Assembly: GCA_963970005.1 (NCBI GenBank)
Contig: CAXAMN010021361.1
Location: forward strand, 2,577,045-2,641,044
Reading direction: 5' to 3'
Source of the DNA: Durusdinium trenchii
Taxonomy: Eukaryota > Sar > Dinophyceae > Suessiales > Symbiodiniaceae
DNA length: 64,000 nt
Shown here: positions 22,301-35,400 of the stretch, one piece after another
Numbering within the stretch: the first letter of the stretch is position 1
How the letters are laid out: the number at the start of each line of letters is the position of its first letter
The notes under the pieces: generated by a model
The model's database searches: none
Told to the model about the DNA's origin: nothing
Seen by the model: only the letters and a program-made list of their open reading frames with translations
Position numbers and translations under genes: made by a program

Positions 22301-25300
22301 TTTTGGATGATTTAGGGTGGTGACCCTTTCTCGTCTGCGTGCAGAAATTTGGATCCATCCGAGAGTCAGAGAGTGTGTGTGTGTGTGTTTCGTCCATGAT
22401 ACCTCCCTCTTTTGGGACTGGTCCGACCCTTCTTCGAGAGCTTCCGACTTTTGTTCGGCCCCTAGCTTCAGAATATCTGAAAATGAACGGAATTATGCTT
22501 TCTGTATTGTCATAAGCACTCACCCTTCTCTACTCTCCGCTCACCAAGCAAGCGGCTGCCACCACCATCCACATCCAAGAGCTCGAACATATCCTCCATG
22601 CTGTCAACCTTCGTTTCAGCACTATTGTCATGTGGAGCGTGCTGTCCAATGATTTCTGCACTCCGCGGACCACGTGCTGATTTAAAAAACACACGGAATC
22701 ACACCATACAGCAAGCTACGAGTTGGCACCCTGCACTGAACCATGGCAGGAAGTCCATTGAAGCGAACCAATTAGAAAGACCAGATTGCATTGCTTTAAT
22801 GCTGTCTCCCCCAACTTGCTAACTTGCTGCCGAAAGCAACTGTAACTTTCTCCAGGACTGTCTTCGGGAGCACATGGAGAGATACATTGGCCACTTCCTC
22901 TCGTGTGATGTAGCCGCTGTCATCCTGACATCTTGCCATTTCAAAGCAGTGTCAGTTGGGTTGCGCCCACAAAACTATAATATATTGTTTCCCGCCACCA
23001 GATCAGGCAAAATGGTGGAACCAGGTATCTTTGGAATCGGTGGAATATGGTGGAACTACAGTGTCTTCACAAATCAGTGCGAACTAAGACTAGCGTATTT
23101 CGTCTCGGAATCGAATCTCAAATCTCGACCCAATTGGATTCGGGAAGGCAGTCGATCAAACGACCCTTTGCTCGATCGAGCTGATCCCGTTTGGAATGCT
23201 GGAGAGCTCTCCCCAACCCAGGTATGCATTTTCAGTTGAATGGGTCAGTGAGCAACCTAGTCCACAAGAATTGGTGAGTCGAGCCTCTTTCGAACTCATG
23301 TTGCAAGGGATCTGACGCCAATACATACAGGCCCCCCACCTGATCCAAGGCTGAGAAAATCCCCACCTTATCCAAGGCCGAGAAGATATCTAGCAATTCC
23401 GGCAAGGTGGCCTTGATCTGTTCCTTGGTCCTGATGCGAGCGAGCTCTGCCTCTTGTGAGGCATGCTCCAGCGCATGCTCCTCGGCGTTCGTTGTTTAGG
23501 CTTTGAGCAACAAAGAGTTGCGGGGGCAGGACTGGAAACCAACATAATTGGAATGGAACAACATGCTTTCGTTCCTAGTGAGACCCCCCCCCAAAACAAA
23601 AACACACACGACACATTAAATAAAATATATACAACAAATAAAAGGGCCAACAGGGCCAACCAAAAGCCAACCCAACGGAATGGACAAAGTTGGGTGTCCC
23701 GAGTCCAGCACAAAGGTGTCTCATACGATCTCTAATACACCAAATCCTCGACCTGTAGGTCCTGGTGGCCGGTGGGGCCACCTCCCACATCCCAGCATTT
23801 ACGCCCTGTTCGAACATGAAAATCACTGGTTTGTTGGGGAAAATAGTGTTCCAAAGGTCTATTTTCAGGTTCAATGTTAATCATCCCTGGTCTACAGAAT
23901 GGTCACTTTGGCTTGTGCAAAAAAGAAGGACGAAGGGCTTCAAACTAGTCTTTACCTCCAATGATTACAGTAAAACATTCGCTCAACCACGTCGAATCCA
24001 AAGATAGCACTCGTGGAACGACATAGTTCAACTTACTTTCATGAATCGAAAAAAACATCTGTAAGATGCCACCTATTACAAGGCAGCGGCTCTCGCCCTG
24101 TTTTCCAACTGAGACACCACCAAAACTGCCGTCACCAGGTTCATGAGTGCGATCGAGAGGAAAAGTAGGAGCGGCAAGAAGTACACGATGAGGATGGGCT
24201 TCGCCATGACAAGTGGGTAGTAAATGTTGGCAATCCCATCCTGATGGCTGAGAAAACCCGCAACACAATGAAATTTCGCGCTTTGTGCGAGACGGCTCAC
24301 CTGAAGTAGGGGGCATTTAGAATGCCATAGATCTAGAACAAATTTTTCAATACCTCAAGATTGTTGGGGACAAAACTTGTGCATGTGCTGCGTTGTTTGC
24401 ATGCGCAATCCGCAAACCTCTGTCAAAGGTTCTTTTGTTTGCAAGAAGCGCTCATCATCATTGCGGCAAGCAACACACACACACAGGAAAAATAACAGCC
24501 CGAACATGCCCAGAAAAAAGGAACCAAAGGAACCAGCAAACTGCAATAGCATACCATTCGCCATACATGACCATACACATTTTCAAGGTGCGAACGCTTC
24601 ACTTTAACCTCTTAGGTGGGGCCCGCCCCCTAAAAATACTTATGACCTTTTATGAATATACATGTATAACTATAACTACCCTCACGTACATGCAGCAAAC
24701 CTGGAGGCTGGGGAAGCGATCAGGCTTTGCACACCTGAGTTGGGCTGATTGGAGCGGGAGAACGCAACCTCCTGCATCGAGAGTGGGGGGACTCCTGCAT
24801 TGTTTCGCTGAAGTGCATTGTTTCAAGCGGAACTGTTAGAAAACACCGGGTGACACGGTGACACACACTTAGATCCATGCTCGCAAGGGCTATATCAGTT
24901 TGGAACTTCCCGTGAGCTAGTTACTGATTACATTAGACTCCATCATATAGGCCTTGACCCGCATAAAACGCAAGGCGAAAGTCGGCGAAAAGTATTCATT
25001 GAACAAAGGCTCACTAGCACTTTACGAGGACAGGAGAGTCACAGCTTAGTCAACAGTTGAAAAACCGGGAATGCTTAAAAACTTGGTTGCAGGTACATGA
25101 GAGTGATCAGCTCTCACTTCCCGTGCGTCAGGTAGCTTCGTTGGACATGGTCCCTGAACGCAAGGCATGTCCCCCTGCTGAACTGTACGTACTTAGTTGT
25201 GTCAGAGGTCCTTAGGGACAGGACTTGACACACACAGAGAGCCGTATCCGGCTCACACTATATAAAAATCGGCGGGGCCGCATAAGCACTTCACTCAAAA

Positions 25301-28300
25301 GGCCTGATTACCAACCTAAAAAGCCTCTAGAAACGAGAGAAAAACACAGAAAGAGAAGCGAAGGCAAGAGAGAAAAACAGCGGGGAGCAGAAAAGACCTA
25401 ACAAACGAAAGAAAGCAAGGAGAGAAAGGGTATGTGTGTGTGTGTCAACCCCTGTACCTAAGGGTTCCACCTCACCGTTTGCTTTTTGAAGCTCTTTTTC
25501 AGGAGGGGGCCAGCGGCTGACAAGCAAAGGCTGGCTAACAAAGCTATGCTTGTCGGTGGATGCACAGTCTGATCAACTGTGTGTACCTGCGACCAACTTT
25601 TGCACAAGCTGTCCAATCTGATCGGTTTGCTTTCATGGTCCTTCATGCTACCACCCCTAAACAGGTTTCCCTCCGCTTTGCAGCCGCTTCCACTTGCGCT
25701 TGTCGTGAAACTTGTGTTAAACAATACTTTTCTGCGGACTCATGCGCCTTTCCGTTCCTTCACCTTCCTTCTCAGCTTGGGAACTGAGCTAACTGAAAAC
25801 CAATGTCAGAGTGTGGGGTGGGGTGGGGTGAACGGCACTTGGCCGGAAGGCACTTGGTCAGAATGTCGAAGTCGGCGTGCCCTTGACTAAAGACTTACCC
25901 CGCAACCTAAAAAGCCTCTAGCAACGAATGAAAGACCTAGAAAGAGAAAAGCCCTGGAAGGAGAGACAGCAAGACCGTGCACGAATTACTCAGTCTATGC
26001 AGACTTAGCCGCATGACCTGTCATTCTAGGCAAAATGTCAGTGGCCTCTGCAGCATACCGATAATCCAGCGGTGGTCACGCAAAAACTTTGAGCCGGTGG
26101 TAACCCCCCTGGAGGGTCACTGCGCTTCGCAGGGATCACACAGCACACCACAGTGGGACGATGCTGCGGCACACACTTAGATCCATGCTCGCAAGAGCTA
26201 TATCAGTTTGGAACTTCCCGTGAGCTAGTTACTGATTACCTTAGACCTTGACTCGCATAAGCCGCAAGGCGAAAGGTCGGCAAAAAGTATTCTTTGAACA
26301 AAGGCTCACTAGCACTTTACGAGGACAGGAGAGTGACAGCTTAGTCAACAGTTGAAAAATCGGGAATGCTTAAAAACTTGGTTGCAGGTACATGAGAGTG
26401 ATCAGCTCTCACTTCCTGCGTCAGGTAGCTTCATTCGACATGGTCCCTGAACGCAAGCCATGTCCCCCTGCTGAACTGTACAACTTAGTTGTGTCAGAGG
26501 TCCTTAGGAACACGACTTGACACTTGACACACACAAACAAAAACACACAAATACAATACAGCGCGCCAAATGAAAACACGTCTCTCATCGTTTTTGCCTT
26601 CTTAGGCCCTAGTGAAGCAGCGGAACGCACACGACTGGCCGAGCGTCCAATGTCACGAACTGCAGCAAGGTCAAAGTGGCACGGGGCAAACTGCTGAAGT
26701 TCTTTGTAACGATGACTGGCGGGCAGGATGAAAAAAACAATCTGGGAATTGCTAGACATTCGCAACACATTGCCATCCTGAAATGCAACGAACAATCAAT
26801 GAGATAGTCTATGTCTATGTCAACTGGTTCATGCGGTTGGTCGGTATACCTTCGCCTTCAAAAATATTCAACCATATATTCAAACAGTATACAGTACTAA
26901 ATCATATGGATACAACTCCAACCAAAGTGCAAAGCCGTCTGCATTGGTTGGTCGGTTTAGCCGGCGACCGGTCAACGCACGGGACCAACCCATCGATACG
27001 ACCCTGCAGCCTCCGGTTCTCAAACTTCATGGCCCATAGACCACCAAAATGACCGAAAAATGGGGAGGCAACATGAGGCAACTAGCGTAGAATTGAGCCC
27101 ACTATGTCACTACGTGTTGCATTCTGCAGTGAATGGAATTCAGTGGATTCCATTCTTGCACAACATGTCCAGTCATTTCTCGCCCCCCATCGCCACTTCG
27201 TGTCCAGCTTTGTGTCTCACCCGGGAACGGCGCACAACCCAAAAAATCCAAAAACCCGTGCCTGCTGTGTCACTGTCGGCCTGCAACTCCGGATCGCTGG
27301 CGATGACTTCCGCAGCGATACAGCCTGACGGCGCGGTATGCGCAGCCCCGGCCCGAGCGGCGTAAGCGAGTCAGTCGAAAAGGTTTGAGACAACGTGATC
27401 AATCGAGTGTATCAAACTTTAGAGGTTGGCTGAGTGATGCTTAGAGGTTGGTTGGTTGGTTGGTTGGTTGGTTGAATTGCTTGTCCAATAACATCATAAA
27501 AATGGGAAAAAATGCGACCCACTATTCGCAACTGGATCCACTAGATCGTATGGCATCTGACGAGTACTTCTCCAGTTTAAAAGCAAAAGTTGTTTTTCCT
27601 ATCTAAAGACCTGTCGCCGAGGTCGCTGCTGCTTGATGGACTGACACTGCGACCTTGTCTACAAAGAATCTCAGGCAGTGAGCTGTTGGGTGATGGTATC
27701 GGCCGCCGGCTTAGTAGGTCTCTGCCAGCCAGCCGGTCAGTGCATATGCCCTTGCATTTAAACCCATTCGTGAATCATGGGGAATTATGGGCAATTCACA
27801 GGTGTACCAGTGTACCAGATATTACCGGTTCTGATTTTATTGGTCCACTAATAATGACATTCATCTATGAAGTTCCATACTGAAGATTGTTCCATATTGT
27901 TCCTCACTCCTTTTCTTCCTCCCTTCCTTCTTCCCTCTCTTCCTCCTTCGTCATCACACCGTGATCTGCCCCGGCGTTCATTAAGTGGACGGTGTCGGTG
28001 TCCTTTGTGATCCAGGCGCTCCTCGTCCCAAAAAGGACATGATGCTCATGCTGTATATGCCCATGTCACCCGCTTCGCAGTCCGAGCCACCGAAGATATA
28101 GAGCCACAAGAGGATCAGGAAGGTCCTGGGTGCACGTGGACCCTCCGCTGCTTTCTGTTGCATAGGATCTGCTGTTCGGTTTGGTCGGGCGGGTCTGAAC
28201 GGCCTGAAAAAGCGGAGTTCGTTTGCGCCATGAAGTTCAAGAGGATAACATGTTGAAAGTTCACGTTACCCTCCAAAAAATGCTGTAGACACTAGACACC

Positions 28301-29373
28301 AGACATAGCCCCGTGACAGGTCACCCGAAGATCTGGAATGCGATAATGGAACGATGGTGATGTTGTGTATAGAATCTCCCAGAACATGAGCAACAATGAC
28401 TTGTTGCCTTTGTTTCCCGCAGCAACGCCCTGTGTGCAGCGGAGCTGTGAGCTTGGAGCTAAGGGGAAGACACGCAACAGGCGAGGCCTCCATCACGAGT
28501 AACGGGCCAAGTCTCGTGGAAGCCATCACATCCCAAACGGACAGTAGCCCTGAGACCAAGCGCCACACCACCTGCGATTGAAATAGCTGTTGATGATGAT
28601 TGCCATGATTGTCATTATGCCTAATTCTCTATACCAAGCCCCTGGAAGGCAACTAAATGAAATGGCGAAGGAGTGAAGCACGTGAACAAAAATCAACTTG
28701 AATCAGCACCTTGATGTACCCTACAAGATGCTTGCAAAGGAAAACCGGTGTCGAGATCCCATTCGCGTTGTGCTCAATGAGGGCAGGATTTGAACTGGAT
28801 TTTGAAACCAACTGCTTGCACTGTGATTCTTTACCGACTTGCAGCTATATATATCCGCAGCTAGCACCCTGCCCTACCCCTAATTATCCGTGCCAATATA
28901 ATTTCAGGTAGCTACGTCACAGCGTGCATTGAAAAACAATGACATGACCTCAAAAGGGGCCTCCGATAAGCCAGCTCGCAGTCATAGAAACAACATGAAG
29001 CACCGAAACACGCATCTTCACTGAAGATTAGACGTTGGTTGACCACCGATAATGAACAGAATAAACTACAAGGGACAGTTGGGGGCCAGGTTTTGACCCA
29101 CAGCCATTTCAATCCGTGTTGGTAGCACTGTAGTAGCAGGAGTAGGAGTAGGAGTAGTAGTAGAAGTAGTAGTAGCAGTCGTCCTCGTCGTCGGAGTAGT
29201 GGTAGTGGTAGTGGTATAGTGGTAGTGGTAGTGGTAGTGGCGGTGGCGGTGGCGGTGGCGGTGGCGGTGGCGGTGGCCGTGGCCGTGGCCGTGGCCGTGG
29301 CCGTGGCCGTGGCCGTCGTCGTCGTCGTCGCCGTCGTCGTCGTAGTAGTAGTAGTAGCAGCAGGAGTAGTAGT

Positions 29374-29422
<49 letters not shown>

Positions 29423-32400
29423 NNNNNNNNNNGTAGCAGCACTACCTTCCACTCCTTTTCTAGCTTAGCTTGCGCCAGCCCCGAAAAAGGTATCAAAGAG
29501 CACGACAAACACACACACACACACACACGTGGCTATAAATTTTGAGCATAAGCTCCAAGGAAAGCATCTCATCTTCCAGCCTGCCCCGTCAAAAGTAGTC
29601 TGTCCTTTTTGATCTTTTTGGAATTATCAGAATCAGTTTTGAGGACCTGGCTTTCCTACCCCTGTCTGCTGTCAGTGGTCCACTCGCATGTATTGATGGT
29701 GGCCATTGATTGTCCCAACTCCAGCTCCTGCAGGTTGACGTGGTGACAACACACCCCTGCCCCTGTCAGACTCTTCTCATCTACGAGAACCACCCAGTGG
29801 TTTTCAACTGTTTTCGGGGTCCATGTGAATCTACACGAGAGTCGGTACCTTTTCCACCACCCGCGCCAGCACCCGCCGCAGCACACGTCCCACACCTTGA
29901 AGCGTTTCACCGTCCTCAGCACACGCGCCAGCCGCAGCAAGCGCAAACCTGTGGGCTTCGCACCAGCAGGTTACAGCAGCGGGTGGTGCGGGTTATTATT
30001 GCAAATTCGAGTGCGCTCATTAGGGGTGGTAGCTGGTCGGAAAGCACTTCTAGGACCAAAGGGGTCATGGAAATGATACGCAAACAAAAAAAAAACATAT
30101 ATAATATTACTGCTGTTGTGCCTCAGAAACACAACAATTGAACCATCAATCCTGAGGGGAGTGCCAGCTAAGCGTTCAGAACTATCCACTTTGCCAGGAA
30201 CCCAGCGCAAGCTTGCTTGCAAACGATGTTGTATTAGGATGCGAAGCCTGACCGCATACTGCGCATTCCGGACCGAATGGTTCCCTGCCTCTGACAATCA
30301 AGAGCTGCATCCAGCCTTCCTGGGAGCTGGTCTCTGACTCCACCAAGGGCACAACGACCAAGGCAATCAGACCGACACAAACCAAAAACAAGTCCAGCCT
30401 CAGTAGAGTTGCCGAGGTAGCTCACCCCAGCCGACCCCACATGTCCACATGTCGGTATGGATTTGACCCCGCTGCAGGTGTCAGGATTTCACATCCGCGA
30501 CATGCCAAAATCCAGCACAGCCAGAAAGAAAACACTAGCTGACTATGTTGGCACACTGGTGGCGGGGGGAATCAGAACATGCCATTAAATGGGCACGGGG
30601 AAAGCTCCAGGCAGCAAGTGCTACAGCAACAATTTGAAGGCACTGCAGCGTAGACACTGTAAACCCCGCCACGTTGCACAGATGTTGGGGCCGAAATTCT
30701 ATGGACAATGCACAGGAACAAAGTTAACCTTTAAATAATCAACTAATCAATGGAGATCTTCAGCTTCAGAATTGCAACAAAACATGGTGGACAAAGAACC
30801 CTCCAAGTGACGAATCGCATTCTCTAATATTCTAATATGTTGGACAAGAAAAGCTGTTGCCAAACATACGGGTTATTTTTGTTGTGTATTCATGATTGTA
30901 TACCACATAAAACATATATACCCCACCAGGCTCTGGGCTCGCCCTCCGAAATTTGGCGCTGTGCGACCCTCCCCCCCACACCCCGTATACTCACTTCGTT
31001 CGCCCAACCCAACTCCTGCCTAGCCTATCGGCTGGCTTTCGTGACCATATAAATTATATATATGTACGAGGGACCTCCATATATGTGTACGAGGGATCTT
31101 GGTGATATACAAAATTACGTTTCCAGTCCTCTTTTCATAAAACGCAAACATTTCCGAAAAACGGAAAAAAGTACACACAAACAATCAGCAAAACAAACAT
31201 TCACTCAAACAAACAACACATGCCTGCAGTGAACAATGCACACCTTTACATTCCATTGCTCCATGGCTTTTGTAAATCTACTTTAAACAATCACTATATG
31301 TTCAATGTCACAATGTGTGATTTGTTTTTGTGTTGGTGGGCTGCCAAAGTCCAAATCCCAGGAACTATAATGATTTATTATCAGTGTGGATGGAGAAAAG
31401 GGAGAAAATAATACTAAGTATCATGTGTCTTCATTGTGGAGGGAGAAAAGGGTGAACAGGGGAGAACATAATATAACCGCCGTTTAAGCAATCTTTTTCA
31501 GAACCCAATCACTATGAGTTGGCTAAACTTTTGTTACTTTTCTCTTTTTTATTGCTTTATAAGGGCTGGTTGTGAATTACACTATGCCTATCGTACATCC
31601 CCCATGATTTGGAGATCTACTCATTTATAGGCTACTGGCAATTTGCTATAGGTCATTATTAACAGACCATGCCATGACCAAATTTAAGCACACAAAACAC
31701 AAAGGTTGGACAAACCCATTGTATAAACCCCTTACCCTCTAAAAGTCCATCGTATTTGCGCACACCCTCCGACAAGACCCACTTTATAAACCCCTGACCC
31801 TGCCAAGGCCCTCGTATTTGCGCACGCCCTCCACAACAACCCATGTTATAAACCTCTCACCTTGTCAAAAGTCCCTCGTATTTGTGCACACCCTACCACA
31901 AAAACTCATTTTATAAACCCCTCACCCCCATCGTATTTGCGCACACCCTCCCACAAAACCCATCATGTTATAGACCCCTCACCCTGCCAAGGCCAATCGT
32001 ATTTGTGCACACCCTTCCACAAAAACCTTTTTTATAAACCCCTCACCATGGACTGGACTACTATGTATGATATGTAGTTTGTCAACCGGTGTTCGCGACG
32101 AAGCTGAATGGCGAGGAGTGGGCCAGTTCTCCGATAAACAGTGAGAAAGCACCCCCTAATACAAATAATATGTAAACTCTTTCATAAGCTCCTTTTCGTA
32201 TGTATGCACCTAAAGGCTTTGCAAGCAGCAAGCAAATGATGCAGGATGCCCTGGACATGCACATACTTTTTCACTCTTATATACGTTGCCTATTCTTCAG
32301 GCCGAAATTGAATGATACAGAACATGAAAAGATGTGAACGTGCAAGTGCGCAGAAGGTTTCAACCTAGGACAGGAGAGGGAGGGAGTGACAGACGAAAAG

Positions 32401-35400
32401 TAAGCCTACAACCTAACTTTTATGCTTGTAATGCAATGGAGGACTCAACAAGGATCGCACACCCATGATATTGTTCAATTTTGGTCACAATAATCTCATG
32501 GGTGCATTTTGTCTGTATGTATGCTACTCTACTCTGCGCTATTCTACCTGGATAACTAGCCTAGTCTATCTTATCCTGCCATAGTCTTTGACACACTCAT
32601 TTAAACTCGAGTTGCATCTTTACAATGGTTTCCAATAGTGGTTAGAGCCAAGATCAGATCTTTACACAGCCGACCAGAACTACCTTGTACTTTGTCAACC
32701 ACAGACCAGGACTACTACAGTAGTTATATATTATATTATATTGTATTGTATTATATTTTTGTTATATTATATTATATATATATTGTTATATACATGTAGT
32801 TTATCAACCTGTGTTCGCTTCTGCTTTATCTTTTACCCTATCCTATGCCACTTCTCCTGTCTGTCACCAACCTTGCTCTACATTTATTTGGCATAGTGTA
32901 TTATCCGAGTCTTCTTTGCACAATCGTTTTTTTGAATAGAATACAGTAAAGTACAGCAGCTGGGACGAAGCTGAATGGAGAGGAGTGGGCTAGTTATCCG
33001 ATAAACAATAAGAAAGCACCCCCTAATATACCAGTAACCAATATGTAAACCCTTTCATAAGCTCCTTTTCGTATTTATGTACCTAAAGGTTTTGCAAGCA
33101 AATGATGCACTCTAACGCTCTGCAGGATGTCCTGGAAATGCGCGTACTTTTTCACTCTTATATACTCTGCCCATTTACCCTACTATTGTCTACTTGAAGG
33201 GAGGTATGAAAGGAAGACTGCAGATCGAAATGACATAGAAAGTGAAAAGATGTGAACATGCAAGCGCGCAAAAGGCTTCAACCTAGGACAGGAGAGGGAG
33301 GGAGGGACAAACGAGAAGTAAGACGACAACAAAACTTTTCTGGTTGTAATGCTGCAGGATGTGCTAGAAGTTTGTTTTCCCGCCCATATTCTCTGTGTTC
33401 ATGTCCTCCGTTACTCAGAACGCAGGCTGTGCAAAAAGTCCATAGGAGAAATGGATGACGCAACAAGGATCAACAAAGGGCAAGAACCACACCCATAATA
33501 TTGTTCAATTTTAGTCGCAATTATTGCGTGGGTGTATTCTGTCTGTATGTATGCTACTCTACTCTGCGTAATTCTACCTGGACAACTAGTCTAGTGTATC
33601 TTACCCTGCAGTAGTCTTTGACACACTCATTTAAACTCGAGCTTTATCTTCACAATGGTTTTCACTAGTGTTTAGAGCCAAGGTCAGATCTCAGCACAGC
33701 CGACCAGAACTACTTTGTCCACCCGAGACCAGGACTACTAATTATATATTACATATATCATATATATGTAGTTGATCAACCTGTGTATCTTTTACCCTAC
33801 CCTATACCACTTCTCTTGTTTGAATCCCACCAGGCTCTACGTTTATGTGGTAAGGTATATTATCCAAGTCTCCTTGCATCTTTGGCACAATCGTTTTTTA
33901 GAATAGAGTAGAGTACAGCAGTTGGGACGAAGCTGAGGAGTGAGAGGTCGTTATATTATACGTAAAGGTCCCCCCCCACATATATACTGTATATATATAT
34001 ACGCGCAGTTCCAATTCTCTATAGTACTTCTTTGAGGAAGCATCCCGTCCACTCATCAAAGCCTTCCTTCTCTGGCCGAGAGGCAGGAACCAAGCACTTT
34101 TGAAGTTTCTGCGGCCACCGGCTGCCAAACGCAAAAGCAATTCCACCGTATAAAGCGCCAGAAACACCCTTTCGATGTCTTGCGCCCAGGCAGTCTCGAT
34201 CTGCAGCAAGGACATTTCAGCCTGGGAGGTCGAGGTCGCCACTGCTCCGAACATCCTAAAATGTTTAAGGTCCGGGAGGGGTACAAGCTATATAATTAGT
34301 AGCTATTAAGCTATTTTAGTAAGATGCTACTACCAGTGCTACTACCTAGGACGCAGGATAGCTCACGCTGTTTATTTGGTTCCTAGACATTTATTTAGGG
34401 ACATTTAGTCATTCATCCCTTGAAACTCTACCCGATGCAACCGTGAAAGACTGCCATGAGTGATTAATCTGTCTGCAGGTTGCACATTAACCACAACATA
34501 TAGGACTTGATGGCTTCCTGTTTTATTGGTTCATCTTTTAATAATGCCAATGGGCGTGGAACCGATATTTGCAATTGAACATTGTCAGTAAATGAAGCCA
34601 TCCGCTTGGCATTGTATGCTTTCAATATCTTTCAATACTGTACGAGTTGAGTTTTGCATAACACCCAACTAACTATTCCATACTCTCTTATTCCGGACTG
34701 GCTTGCATCATTTGCTCTAGACTCTAAGGAATCACAAGGATATCCGGGGACCACCATCCATTGGCCCTTTTGGGTAAACTGATGTTTTGCCACAACCAAG
34801 TAATTTGGACGACTGTTATGTCGCGTCGGATTTGGATGATGTGAAGTTTCAAGTCTTACCTTCAGGGCCACTAGAGAGAACAGTGCACCTGATCTGTTTG
34901 ATTTGTTAAAACTAATTTGCATTAATCATTAATTTGCACTTAAAGGAAGACATACTATAGGAAGACCACGTTGTTTCCGTAAGTGAGGTTTGGGTGAGGT
35001 GAAACATGATAGAATATTGTACCCCGCAAAAGCTACCAAGAAGGCACTCCAGGATTGAACGTTCCTTCAGTATTCCAGTGCATCCACCCTCTAAGGTGAA
35101 GTAAACAACACATCGCAACATATGTCAATATATGTCATACGTGAAATGTCAAACATCAGTTGACTTATCTGTTCAACTGTTCACGCATTTCATGTCCCCA
35201 CTCGCATTGACAGCTCACAAGGCCTCCACTCCAATCAAACCAATGTTTGCCAGAATCAACACACCAGTGATGTACTCGAAGGCGTTTGATTCCACAACCT
35301 CAGTGGCCAAAGGCAAAACAAAGGTGTCTCCTGTCCGCCTCTTCCCTCCTCCTCACGTCACCAGCACCTCAACCAACCGATCACCAACTCATCTCACACC

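Noticed and set aside
28912-29545. Long open frames of up to 204 codons on both strands
   Set aside because: They run through triplet and hexanucleotide repeats and an N gap; the peptides are simple Val/Ala/Thr/Leu/His runs.
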